A stretch of DNA of 64,000 nt from contig OY744521.1 in assembly GCA_963556195.1 (NCBI GenBank), positions 132,068,288 through 132,132,287 on the forward strand, given 5' to 3'. The translations under genes and the position numbers were made by a program. Shown piece by piece: positions 22,786 through 34,599 of the stretch. This DNA is from Sepiola atlantica. Lineage: Eukaryota > Mollusca > Cephalopoda > Sepiida > Sepiolidae. The first letter of the stretch is position 1. Every line of letters begins with the position of its first letter. The notes beneath the pieces are model-generated. The model was not told where the DNA came from. It searched no databases and was given only the letters and a program-made list of their open reading frames with translations.

Positions 22786-22853
22786 GACTATATAAAGAAC
22801 ATACTTATTGTTAAACATGAGTGATTAAAATATAAGAGAGTGAAAGGGTATCT

Positions 22854-22876
22854 GACCAGTTTCGAACCTCACTCAG
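22854..22876 (-). ncRNA. Collapsed hammerhead-like motif (PLE copy 4)
   Basis: Minus strand CTGAGTGA, GGTTC, GAAA, then C-T-G-G-T-C. The GAAA box, minimal stem III and cleavage C match the motif at 21245-21254, but the first box is off by an insertion and stem II is nearly gone. Recognised mainly by position downstream of a PLE ORF. Confidence 0.4.
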
Positions 22877-23092
22877 AATTGCTAAACATATGTTATGATT
22901 AAGAGGACACACTATTTGCTATGCAGATTAAAGCCATGTACACGGAGTAAGAAAATGAATGAAAAATAAACTGTATTAAGTCTAAGAAATTGTATTTAGC
23001 TTGCAAAGAGACATTCGAAAACCCTAATGTAAATGGGTTCTAAAATCTTCAAATGAAAGCTTGAGTGTGACTTACTTAGTATCGAGCATAAG

Positions 23093-23416
23093 TCAACGGG
23101 AACAATTATTTATGAGATATTCGAGGATGAACGAAGCATATGGATTATGATATAAGTCAGTTAGTAAATATTTTGCCTGGCAATTTTTTGTAAGCACGTG
23201 TTGTTTGACGCGACTGTCCAATCTTTGCGATTTACTCCCAACGTAGTTCACTCTGCAACTACATTTAAATAGATGAATGGTATAATTATTATGGTGGGGA
23301 GACAGCGTCGTTTTGAATAGACGCCAAGATGGGTCAGGTTGAGAAAACCACCTGTGTATTCGATGCAATCGAACACCGCTGTATAGACGAAGAGATTTGT
23401 TTGGCGAAATTATCAC
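23093..23416 (-). pseudogene. PLE GIY-YIG endonuclease remnant (copy 4)
   Basis: 107-residue frame. L-F-K-C-S-C-R-V-N-Y-V-G at about residues 49-60 is the YxxxC.C...YVG form of the GIY-YIG signature. S-Q-R-L-D-S-R-V-K-Q-H-V (64-75) carries the conserved Arg and His of the domain. A late A-S-F-I-L-E-Y-L-I-N-N segment matches the 'SAI.EHL..N' element. The frame ends early by a shift, and the rest of the domain continues in another frame. The subfamily is distinct from copies 1-3. Confidence 0.82.
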
Positions 23417-23600
23417 TTATGTTAACTATCTTTTGTATGAGACTGGCAACATTGAAATAATACTTGCGTTCTTTATGTAAAAGAAAGGTACACATTTACA
23501 AGTTCACACATAGGCGTACTCTATTATATTTAGGTACTGTAAGATCGTATTCTATAATTTCTATTTTTAAAAAAACAACAGTTACTATTTTATAGATATA

Positions 23601-24139
23601 CAGGGTGATTCATAAGTCATTTAAACTGATTACCATATGAAGCACAAACATACTATGAACTTTTGATAATTGTTATCTTACTCTCTAATTACTGCTATTT
23701 GTTATTTTAAATTTGTTCGTTTATATATTTTTTCTATATATATTTATTTTTATTCATTTAAATTTGTGTAAATCATCATATGTGCTTTTTTATCAGGCAG
23801 TATGTCATTTACAATTGAAGAGCGAATTTTTATTGTTATTCATATGGCAAAACCTGATGAATCTCCAACACTTGTTGAAAGGCAATGGAAACGTGATGTG
23901 AACAGAAAGCCTCCTTCGCACAACACTCAATCAATCAAATATGCTACAAAGAGTCGTAAATTCCTTGCAAAAAAGAATGGAGCTATGCATGCCGAACGAA
24001 GGTTGACATTTTGAAAATTTGCTGTAATCTTAAACTCCCATAAATGAATTTGTTGAATAAACTTTCTGTTTTGTATTACCGTATTTTTTAACTTTAGAAT
24101 TTCAAAAATGAATAGCTAAGTGACTTATGAATTCCCCTG
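23601..24139 (+). mobile_element. Internally deleted mariner-type transposon
   Basis: 539 bp. The 5' end is CAGGGTGATTCATAAGTCAT. The 3' end, read as its complement, is CAGGGGAATTCATAAGTCAC. TA is duplicated on each side (23599-23600 and 24140-24141). These are the hallmarks of the Tc1/mariner superfamily. The inside holds the transposase N-terminus and a few residues of what may be the C-terminus, with the catalytic DDE/D part missing, so the copy depends on a full-length relative. Confidence 0.88.
23802..24014 (+). pseudogene. Transposase N-terminal helix-turn-helix remnant
   Basis: 70 residues starting M-S-F-T-I-E-E-R-I-F-I-V, then H-M-A-K-P-D-E-S-P-T-L-V-E-R-Q-W-K-R-D. This matches the N-terminal helix-turn-helix of mariner-like transposases that carry a DUF4817-type domain (E.R..IV..........R.W...F....PS..T). 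The helix-turn-helix would bind the terminal repeats. After P-P-S-H-N-T the frame drifts and stops; no catalytic Asp residues follow. It is the only coding part of the 23601-24139 element. Confidence 0.72.
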
Positions 24140-24144
24140 TAATA

Positions 24145-24695
24145 TACATTATATTCCCGATGATAACCTAGTGATTACTATTTCCTAGATATTGGTCTTC
24201 TCCAGAAAGTGGAATTCTTATTTTTCAGCGTTAAAATATGAACTGGGCAATCAGTTATAGTTATGAACAGTTATTACGTCATCTCATGGGGCGACAGTTT
24301 GTCATTAGTCCGTCAAGTGTACACTTTGGCATTTTAATACGCTATATATATTAAATCCAATTAATTTTGTTATTTCTGTTCACACTTCTGCCTTGAACCG
24401 TTTGCATTTCTGATGTCTTAGTTGTTAGTCTATCATCAATGTTCTATTTTTGTAAATATGTCTATTTCTGTCCATTTCTTTATTACTAGACAATATTTCT
24501 GGTAGGTTAAATAACCCTGCGCGCATAGCATGTCGAGGCTCCCCCTTATATTTGGGTGGGTCTTTTGCAGTAAAATATTGATAATTATTTAAGATTCATA
24601 CCGGGGAAAATTATTTGATAGACGGCGAATCATACGAAAACCAGGTTACAGCATGTCGGATTGTTTTATTCTTATTTTAGCTAGTCAGCAAACTA
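24145..24695. other. No gene recognised
   Basis: Unique AT-rich sequence. Nothing supported. Confidence 0.5.
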
Positions 24696-24698
24696 CTC

Positions 24699-24699
<1 letters not shown>

Positions 24700-24776
<77 letters not shown>

Positions 24777-24777
24777 T
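24700..24777. repeat. (TA)n microsatellite
   Basis: About 75 bp TA. Confidence 0.97.
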
Positions 24778-25700
24778 GTCGGCATATTTTTAGAGTATCT
24801 CAATTAAAGCTATTAATTTGAAAATCTTTTATTTTAAATGTTGTCTTGTTCCTTGTTCCTCTATCTTTTGATTTCGCTTCAGTTTTTGTCAAATAATATT
24901 TATTTCGTCTCGGTATTTCATTGACATTCAACGATTACTTCAGTGTCATGAACACAGATTCAGCTGCTTACGTTCTAAATTTAAATATGCACATTTTTCT
25001 ATCTATAATAAATTGCAGATATAAAACGCGTTTTGCTTAACAGTAACTTTATGCTACTTAGTTGGTCATCTTATCTGCACATCATGAAAGTAGGTAAGTT
25101 TTAAATTTATTTTTTTCTAAATACTACTAATGTTTATTTTGGAAATATATAAACAGCATTGTGTTTGAATCATACACTCATTCTTTCTTTTTTTATTTTC
25201 ATCTATAAATTAACATTAATTTACACTACGTACATATAAAAAGATCAATATCTTTAGCTTCATAGCTATAGTAAATAAAATGTTGTTTTATATAGATAGA
25301 TTCAATTTTTAACATAGAATATACAAAAATGTTCTTAATATTATTTGTCTAGTACTTATACGTACGTAACTATACAATTTACCCTAAAACTTCCTTCAGC
25401 AGGGTGACGTGCTTACTCGATACTTAGTACGGTGATGATCTAAAGCCGTGCATAGCTTCAAGACGACCAAACGGTTAAGGGAAGCGCTGAATGCATGATG
25501 GTCGTAGACTTTGTAATAATTACTCCTAACTTGAGCAGCGGGGGATGTGAGGAAACACGATCAATAAGTAATCGGAGTTTTGTATATACCTTCCGATGAG
25601 ATTTTCACGTCAGTACCAAGTCGTGGCCTCAACTTTCTAACATATGTCTACTATTTTTACGACTAATACGTGGCGAAACGTGTTATTGTGAGACAGTAAC

Positions 25701-25985
25701 AATGACGACGATGACATCACGATAAACATAAATACATACACAGATTGGCAGGCGAACATTTAATAATGAATAACACGTTTCCGTCCAGGTATTATCTACT
25801 TGCACATGGTACTGCATTAACACTGGGAGGGTTAAACCGGCTTCCTCCGGGACTATATAATTCACCAGCGGTTCTCAGTCGCATGTACAGCCTGGTTAGG
25901 GGAAATGACAACGTAAGTTTTTTCAGTTCTTGCAAAAAGGTGTCGACATCTTCCTACATTCAGCGTTTGCTATTCCGAAATGGTC
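25701..25985 (+). repeat. Dispersed repeat family, copy 1 of 2
   Basis: 25701-25790 aligns by eye with 28070-28152: ACGATGA(C/T)ATCACGAT, AT.CATACACAGAT, AATAA(A/C)ACGTTTC. A later GTTTGCTAT.CCGAAA match (25967-25981 against 28235-28249) suggests the similarity runs about 280 bp on one side and 180 bp on the other. No terminal repeats or coding potential were recognised. Confidence 0.6.
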
Positions 25986-28069
25986 CCACGTCTGCTATCT
26001 TTGAGAGTAATGTAGCATATGATCATTTCTTATGACACCACCTCCAATGAATAACATCCCTGGTTTATGGATGAAGATGTTGTGTAACAGCTGTTCTATG
26101 CTCATTATATCGCACTTCCCGACGATAAATATATGATAAGAGCTTGACAAAATGCACCTGAATTATTTCGACACTTACATCGGCCGACCAGTTATTGGAA
26201 TAATATAATAGTATTCCGAATAATCTAAATAATGCATAGTACATGGTAGTGTCATAAAAAATACACAAATGTTCTATAAAACACAATAGTGTATTGTAAA
26301 AATACAAGCAGGGGCTAAGATAAAGTTTAGTATCCACCTTAGTTATATCGCATTTTGATCTTACGTGTGGTTATCGGGTGTTGCAATATTTGTGACGCTG
26401 ACCAATACGTACAAACCAAGTGTGGACGAAGTAATAAGGGTTAGCACATTTACTGATCCATGGTGAACATTCCATTACCCATGGGAATATGTTGTATTTT
26501 GCTTTTCGCAAAATAGTATGTTACACGATAATAGTGATTGCATCGACTACAAAGACAATGTATATCATGTTATTTACTAACAACGCGGAAACGAATCAAA
26601 TAACAAAAAAATCAAATTATATGTATAAAACATGATCGATTAAGGACTATATTGATATATTGCAATGTCGTTTTTTGTCTCGAGTGACTTCGGTAGATGT
26701 TAATATCACATGAAAAACATTGCACAAACGTGTGTGTATCTGCATTAAACTGTGACGTGGTGTCAGTTGACACGAACGCAAACATCAGCGAGATGTGATC
26801 ATGTCTCAAATGAGTTCTTAATGTATGTCTCTTACTCTTTTTCTCTTTTTATCTAAATTCCAATACAATAATATAAACCCAAACAAAATATCATAACAGT
26901 AATCACCGATAACGAAAAGGGCTGAAACATCGATATTGGAAACGAGTAAACTTAGTAAATCTCAATTATTTAGAAACAGTGTAGTCCCTAAGACAGTGTT
27001 AAACACTAGGTGAGTTTTTAATATAGGAACACCAGGCTCGTAAAAATGGGCACACTGGGTTATGGCAGAAAGAAAAAAATGCGTCACATCTAGAACTATT
27101 TTCACTTCACTGTCAGAGGACAGAAAAGATGGAGGGTTGTGTCACAACAGATCCACCACTTTGGATCTAAGTAAACAGGTCAAATAAGACGATATAGTCT
27201 ATATGCACTTGGCTCATCAGCATAAAAGAGTTAGACACAATGTTGGTTTTTAAAGTGGTGAACTGACCCTCCCAAGAATGGGCACTCTGGATTGCGACAA
27301 AAATACATATCTTTAATCGAGGAGACGTATAGTATTAGAAGAAATACGACACTTTACCCCTAGCCTAAAAGCCAATGCCATATCGTTTATAATTACCCCG
27401 TTTTGATTTTCTAGTTTCGGCTTCATATACAGCGTCGAAAGACATTCAGCTAGGAGTGTATTTCATAGTAATCCTTCTTTTAACAACACGAAAAACGAAA
27501 AGTAAACTAGACACATTGTTTTTGTAACTTACACATCATTTATCCAAAACTGATTGGTTGAAAAGAGCGTCAATCTGATTACGAGACAAGCGTAATTAGA
27601 AATGAGAACGTGTTGTGCGAAAACCAGCATATGAAGCTATTAGACACGAATTCCCTACCGGCAACCATCGTCCGTGATTGAACCTCGTTTTTTTACTGTT
27701 TCAAAATGAACTTGCAAACACTCAGATTTTGAATTTCAAAACAAGACATATCTACCAATTTGGGGAGATTAAGGAGTCGCAACGAGTTAATATTTTTTCC
27801 AAATCTTAGATGTAGTCAAATCGACATAGTTGACGTGAACTTTGCCAATGATTGACATTTATGCTTCATTCTTCTTTATTATAATAGCACATGGTTCAGA
27901 CCAGCATCTGTTTGTATTACGAATCTTGATTAAACATCACACATTGGCGCCACCGTTCGAGTTTCATTATATTTGATGTATGTTAAGCATATATGGACCT
28001 AGAATAAAACAAAACTTTCATTGATTCAATATTTGCGTTTCAAACATGCGCCATTATTATATTAAAAGA

Positions 28070-28250
28070 CAACGATGATATCACGATTAACTTAATTACC
28101 TACACAGATACGCAGCCGGAAATCTGATAATAAATAAAACGTTTCTCCCCGGGCATGACTGGGACTGTAGTAGCAATGCCATTGGAAGATTTTCCTTCCA
28201 AGAACATCTCAGTTGTGAACCATATTACAACATGAATCACTAGTTTGCTA
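28070..28250 (+). repeat. Dispersed repeat family, copy 2 of 2
   Basis: Partner of 25701-25985, shorter in the middle. Class unknown. Confidence 0.6.
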
Positions 28251-28759
28251 TCTCCGAAACTAATATAAAAAAACTACTTGCACCCAACCGTTCCAATAAG
28301 TGATAAAAGTTTACCAATCATCTCATCATAGTCTTCTTTACTAACACTTTTAGTCGAGTAACTTTCGACCTAATTGAAGGTACATTATAGGTAAAAACAA
28401 TATAAATATTTGAGAATGTATAGGGATACAATTTGATGTACGAACGTGTCAGCGCTTGGAACAGGAAACACTTTATTTTTTTCAGATAGTGGCTCAAAAA
28501 TAATTTGTTACAATTGAAGTTGTAAACGCCCATCTTATAGTCAGCTAGTGAGCAGCATCGTGATATTGTGTTCCACATGCAGTTAGGTCTTCCATTTAAT
28601 CTTAGGTACATAGACAAAAAATAATTTACAGTTACCGTAGCTAGAAACGTTTCTGTGCTTTGTGGGCACGTACTCTAAGTAACCAGCCAAGCGTTTCCCC
28701 ATGGATCGATGTGATCCAAGTCAGACTAGAGAGGATAAGAAGAGTCTTGATAATTAATG

Positions 28760-28763
<4 letters not shown>

Positions 28764-28812
<49 letters not shown>

Positions 28813-28841
28813 CATATATATATATATCTATGTGTATATAC

Positions 28842-28873
<32 letters not shown>

Positions 28874-29073
28874 GTATTTACTTATATATATATGTATATA
28901 AACATATATATATATATGTATATACACATATATATATGTGTATACACATATATATATATACATGTATATATATATATACATATATATATGTGTGTATTTA
29001 TATATATATGTATGTATATGTGTGTATATATATGTATATAATATATATATATATGTATATATATGTATATATA
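28764..29073. repeat. Complex (TA/CATA/GTATA)n microsatellite array
   Basis: About 310 bp. Pure TA to about 28806, then a higher-order alternation of ATATATATGTATATA and CACATATATA blocks. The long IYIY frames over it are artefacts. Confidence 0.95.
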
Positions 29074-29368
29074 GAGAGAGATAGAAGAAAAAAGAGTGAT
29101 AAATATGCGACGATTGTCCAAATTTATTTCAAATTTCAATTGTTCAATGCAAGGTGTATTCAGAAATAAACTAGTGTTTATTATTCTTTCCTTAAGCCAA
29201 GGCTTTTCAAAGATCGAAATCTTATCATCAGAGGAGAAATACAGATGGATAAGTTGGCTTTCGAAAAACCAAAGTTCAAATATTTGAAAAATATGAAAAT
29301 TATTATTAAAAGAATTTTTGTTAAAAAACGCAGTGAATGAAAAGAAAACTTCCGTGAAAAATATATGC

Positions 29369-29369
<1 letters not shown>

Positions 29370-29427
<58 letters not shown>
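29370..29427. repeat. (TA)n microsatellite
   Basis: About 58 bp TA at the 5' edge of the decayed repeat at 29440. Confidence 0.97.
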
Positions 29428-29431
<4 letters not shown>

Positions 29432-29439
29432 CATACTAG

Positions 29440-30700
29440 CGAGTATATGCCTCCTGCGGTCGAGTATTTTAGCTAGGTCGATAATATGATATAATAATGT
29501 ACATACTGCATACGTCCTGCTCCCACAGGAAGAGGTAATGACTAAGGGGAGTATATCATGACGAACAAACACTACTTCCCCCAATAATTATACCATGAAA
29601 CAAAATAGATAGTAAAATTCCACGACCCCTAAAACAGGTAAAAAATCATCCTGTGACGATGGTATCGGGAAGGACGATTATTTATTATACTGCTCCCCTT
29701 TCCCCAAACAAGCTTGGAAATAATGTATCATGAGGAATCTAAAATATACTACGCCAACTCCCAAAAGAGGAGCAAATTCGTCGGACTTTTCTCTCCCACA
29801 GACACACTAAGAAAGAAAAAGTTGGTCATGTTTGGTCTTAAATACTCCCTCAAAGACAGAGGAGGTAATATCTAGGAGTATCACCTCATAAACAGAGAAA
29901 GTAATTCCTGCGAGTATGTGGTATAACAAAAATATAAGTATCTAAGTTAATAAAGAACGTTAACTACCTTTCATAATTTTTTAATTAAAAAAATACATAT
30001 TTATAACTGTGAGTAAGCGTTCTTCCTTAGCTAGCCCCTAACTAGACTTGTTTAGACAACGATCTAATTTTCATTTGTGCGTTTCACCTGTACCATGTAC
30101 ATTGATATAACTAAGGGTATTTAATGTTTTCTTTGTTGTTTTTTTAAAACTGGTGTAAGTAAAAATAACAAATATGGTCATTATAAGTGATGCCGAAACT
30201 TATTTCATGTGCCTGAAATATGAATTAACGCCAAATGAAAGGAAAATACACTTTTTCCTGAAGAAAAAGGTGTTACTAAAAATCGTCAGCATGCCTGTTA
30301 CTTTATGTATTTAATATCAAAACTGAAATGAGACTTTAAATGAAACAAGGCTTATCATTAAACAAAAAAAGTCCAATTGTATTGGTTTGTATTTAAAGTA
30401 AAATACGTTTTTTATCGCAGACTTTATATTAATATATTTTATTCCTTTATTTCGTACACAGATAATAAAATAATAACAAAAGAAAATCCTCGTCGCTCGA
30501 AAAAGGGGAGGGTAAGACAGAAAAGAGACTGGTAGTGATGACGACGCCAAATTTTATTTTTTATTATTTTTAAAAGAGTCCCTCCTCCCATGAGAGAGAG
30601 AGAAAGAGAAAATAGAGAGAGAGAGAGAACTCAGTATACTTTTCTAGCTAGCTTCATCTAAATTATCTCCCTTGATTTAAAAAAAAAATGTTTTTTTCGT
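29440..30700 (+). repeat. Decayed composite repeat, copy A
   Basis: 29500-29930 holds about five diverged monomers of roughly 60-90 bp, built around GAGG-(TAAT)-C(C)TGGGAG-TAT-ATCATGA (for example at 29532, 29868 and 29897). It is followed by AACGTTAACTAC...TTAGCTAG (29960-30045), which matches 34908-34988 of copy B, and by AAATTATCTCCCTTG (30660-30674), shared with copies B and C. Noncoding and class unknown; (GA)n lies at 30593-30628. Confidence 0.55.
30593..30628. repeat. (GA)n microsatellite
   Basis: About 36 bp of GAGAGA with AAAG interruptions. Confidence 0.9.
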
Positions 30701-33360
30701 AATTCATTCATTTTTTAAAAAACTACTTACATTAATAACTTTTAATTTCCACAAAACTATTTTAGATACACAGGGAAAATTAAATTGTATAATCATAAAT
30801 GAATAACTACACACAGTAATTAACTATAGATAATTAAAAAAGAAGTTAGTCAAATTAGATAGATATTTGAATCTATGTATGTGTTTCTTTAATACGATAT
30901 ATACCGTATTTGAATATTGATTAAATAACATACGTCTGTTGTGATGGCAATGTAGGAGTGATGAAAGTAAATATTTTGCATTTATTCATATACATGTACT
31001 AGTAGCTGCAACACAAGTCATGGTCAAAGATAACAAAAAGTATTAAATCATACTCATAAAACGATGAAAATAATCAGGTATTTCAGACAATCCTCACACG
31101 TAATCGTTAGAGCTCTCGGCCAATGAACCCTCTTCGATACCTGTCAAAGTCGGCTCATTTTGAAGGGTCGCAGTACGACAGACCAAGTGTCAACAAATAA
31201 CTATATATATATATATATATATATACACGCAGATTACAAGAAACACAAACTGGAAAGATACATTTGAGAGGAAACTTTACTTATTTTATCCGAAATTATA
31301 ATATATTCTACAATTCTTGTTCCAGCCTTATCGCCTGACCGTGTATCATAACACGTCAAAATGTTCAATGAAACACGAACACATCAGATGATAAATGAGT
31401 TGAACAATTATTTTCAGGTGGAGTAATGAGTTGAGAGAAACAAAGAAGAATCTAGTAACATTATATGGTATTTAAATCGTGGAATATCTACAACTGATGT
31501 TTCGGTAACTAATTTCTACATAACCTACCTCGAAAATTATTAATAATTAACGCCTCAAGAATCTCAGGTATGTATCATATCCAGTGCATTTCGGATTCGG
31601 ACCTTGAGTAGTTGATTGTGTTGAGAAATAGTATAGCCTAAAATATGCAAAAAGGATGACAAAAATAAATTCGAACTTGTAAGCTGGGGGAAAATGCGAA
31701 CACATTACTGGATGGTACCTTGGTCAGTATAGACTCGGGTCAGATTGTATTTAACTTATAGATACAACTTTGACAAGTACTACCATTTTTGGGTAAACTA
31801 AATCTGAAAGTAATTGTAACTACAGAGTAAATATCACTCATATTATCTGACTTTAAGGTTATAAGCGAAACAACTTCCTTAGGTAAGAAAATATAATTTT
31901 GTAATGTCATATGCATATAGAATATAGTTTATATTTAAATTAAATTGTTCTTGGTTTTCTTATTATTATTAATCTTTTTATTCTTCTTCTTATTATTATT
32001 ATTATCTTCTTTTTTATCTACAACTAGACATTTACTTGAAAGTAATAGTCGGTTGTTTTAATATTGCACACTAATATGTGAATAATACGTAGTCTTAGAC
32101 GTGAATCTGCACTAGTATATAAATGGCCTAGCACCGAGAAAATATATTGCAGATTCATTCCGAAAAACAGGTGCAGCTCATATAACATGTTGAATATAAG
32201 ATTGATTATGGTAAGCAGTTCATATTAGCCGATGTTTTTGGTCGTTGACTTATTCTCTCCTCATTTTTTCCCCTGTATCTTTTTTTCATTTTTATTCTTA
32301 GCTTAAAAAAAATATGCAGATTCAACAGATGTGTCGTATGATCTCTATAATTGTCCATGCATGCCGTTTTCTCATGCATCAGCTGAAATACATTTTCTGC
32401 CGTTTGCCACGCTTTAATGTGAAATCGCCTATCGATTGAATATGTATGACGTTTTCTTCTCGGTCCAGTTGTAACGCTGTATTAAAATGTGTGTCTGTCT
32501 GTCACGCCTAAGCTTGAAGTAGAATAGTAATGTATTTGCTTACTCAGGCTTAAATCACATTTTATTTTAACTCTCATTCACCTCTAACGAAAAATAGTGT
32601 CACAGTGACGAAATGGGGCTAGGGTTATAGGGGTAATTCTAAATGAGTGGTTTTGCAGCAAACTTATTGTTCACATTATATTCACATTTCTGCATGTTAC
32701 AATTTAGGAAGAGGAGAGCAGGGAGAATTTCAAAGGCAAGTGATCAGAGAGAATAAGCCATAAAAGTATAAATGTTTCCGTTAGCTAAGGACCTCTATAC
32801 TGAAGGGGTGTCATTTTGCTACAAATCAGGTTTGTCTTGAATATTTATGTGTGAGCTATATAAGTTCAGTACATTCCTCGCATTCTATAAAAGTACATGT
32901 AAAAAAATGCAGAGAGAAACAACATTGTAGCGATGGGACTCTTTTTTTGCACGTTGTCCAAATAGGAGAGACACGTTGTTTTGATCGTCACAGAAATATT
33001 AAAAAGTTATTTCATTAGGTTTTCATGTATTTTTTATTCTTGAACAAATCAGTGTATGACCGTCATTAACCTTGTGTCAGTCTATAAAACATTTTAGATA
33101 GCACTTATGTCGCTAAACAAGCTATTTGAACGATTACACTTTGTGACTTTTAATTTAACTAACTTTTATTTTTTGTCTTCATTAATTTCTCGCTTATCGG
33201 TTACAAAAATCGCATAAAACGAACATAAACAAGATCGAATAAATATACAAATAAAATATTTCATTCGTATATAGCGTCATTAAAATATCAAGCCCTACAG
33301 GTTTAATAACACACACATCTATATATAGATTTACATTGAGGTGTGAGACAATGCTTAGAA
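30700..33360. other. No gene recognised
   Basis: AT-rich unique-looking DNA. It contains a short TA run (31201-31228) and an interrupted (TTA/TTC)n tract (31963-32014). Nothing else is supported. Confidence 0.5.
31201..31228. repeat. (TA)n microsatellite
   Basis: Short TA run. Confidence 0.9.
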
Positions 33361-33362
33361 TA

Positions 33363-33364
<2 letters not shown>

Positions 33365-33436
<72 letters not shown>
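33365..33436. repeat. (TA)n microsatellite
   Basis: About 72 bp TA. Confidence 0.97.
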
Positions 33437-33440
<4 letters not shown>

Positions 33441-33491
33441 AACATATATCTATGGCATAAACAACATAATTGATGAGAGTTATAATATTTA

Positions 33492-33631
33492 CATATATAT
33501 ATATATATATATATAGTTATACATATACGCATACAAAGTGTATTCTGTATCCCTCGTTCTCTCTCTCTATATATATATATACATACATATATATATATAT
33601 ATTTATATATATATATATATATTCATATATA

Positions 33632-33685
<54 letters not shown>

Positions 33686-33686
33686 C

Positions 33687-33769
<83 letters not shown>
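33492..33769. repeat. Complex (TA)n microsatellite array
   Basis: TA blocks separated by GTATACATATACGC, CTCTCT and TTTA interruptions, with the last ~80 bp pure TA. The interval 33770-34250 beyond shows nothing recognisable. Confidence 0.95.
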
Positions 33770-33772
<3 letters not shown>

Positions 33773-34290
33773 TTGCCTTCTGGGCAGAAATTACTGACGC
33801 TGTAATCTTCTTTACAGACACCAAAGAAGTAATTTTCATTTGACATTTTGGTAATTTAGAGGAAGTTTTTTAAAAATCATGATTGCCGTAATGTTATTTA
33901 ATATTCTAATATGGGGGAAATATGCTGTGCATTCGCATCGTCAATTTTTTTTTCATGAAAACACAGCAAAAAGGTGACTTGATATCATTTTTAAGATATT
34001 CAGCTTCAATAAATTTTATTTTGTTTCAGTAAAAAAATTAAAATTAATTCCCCATTTAAACTGGTTATATAATGAAATGATAAACATACGGATAACACTC
34101 TGATTGGTCAAATACTCGCCTTTCATATTACTGAGTAATTCGAAATGAGTACTTTGTGCATTTCACTTTTATTATAAAAGAAAGAAAAATACGTAATTAA
34201 TCTTAATGAAAAACACTATTTTTAGGTAATTAGAGGAGGTTTTCTATGACAAATTATCATCATCTTCATCATCACTACCAACATGTTAAC

Positions 34291-34450
34291 TCCTTGGCCT
34301 TTTGGCTAGGAGCAAACTGTGATATGTGAACTGAATCTGCACTTAGTGTTCATGTTCTCTGTCAGTGTATAAATCCTTTCAGACCGAGACAATTCACATT
34401 TTTGTTCCTATCTAGAGTGCCCATTCTTCTGGAGCTAGATTCAACTCACG
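34291..34450 (+). repeat. U2-like head with repeat body, locus 2
   Basis: CCTTGGCCTTTTGGCTAGG (34292-34310), then AGCAAACTGTGATATGTGAAC, resembles the first ~38 nt of U2 snRNA (TCGGCCTTTTGGCTAAGATCAAGTGTAG...). A downstream segment read on the minus strand (AAGAATGGGCACTCT, 34414-34428) also occurs on the + strand at 27274-27288, so this is part of a dispersed family. Confidence 0.5.
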
Positions 34451-34599
34451 TAAAATATTGACATAGTGCCTAACTTTGCAACAACAACAACAAACACAAA
34501 AACAACAGCAGCAACACATGTATTTAAAAATAATACACACATTTCTTTATTTATCAACAGATTAGAAAATATTAAATCATTAGAAACTTAGAAATTAGT

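Larger units (their letters stand above)
22830..23480 (-). mobile_element. Degenerate Penelope-like element, copy 4
   Basis: Minus strand. The GIY-YIG remnant (23416-23093) is followed after a frameshift by L-C-S-I-L-S-K-S-H-S-S-F-H-L-K-I-L-E (about 23095-23042). This matches the PLE C-terminal 'F.IL...RS.FHL..LE' region with its catalytic Glu retained. The ORF ends near 22960, then a hammerhead-like motif and a microsatellite follow. RT is absent. Confidence 0.8.
24780..28750. other. No gene; contains dispersed repeat pair
   Basis: About 4 kb with no microsatellite, unusual for this window. A repeat is shared between 25701-25790 and 28070-28152 and listed separately. A frame at 25745-26035 lies partly within it and is not supported as a gene. 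Confidence 0.5.

Noticed and set aside
25683..26337. Candidate ORFs on both strands
   Set aside because: They overlap a dispersed repeat or unique AT-rich DNA, with no domain, no codon pattern and overlapping opposite frames.
33470..33846. Long overlapping ORFs on both strands
   Set aside because: They consist of I-Y-I-Y and related strings encoded by the TA microsatellite. The same applies to frames at 9277-9786, 10178-10522, 28660-29169 and 43216-43726.
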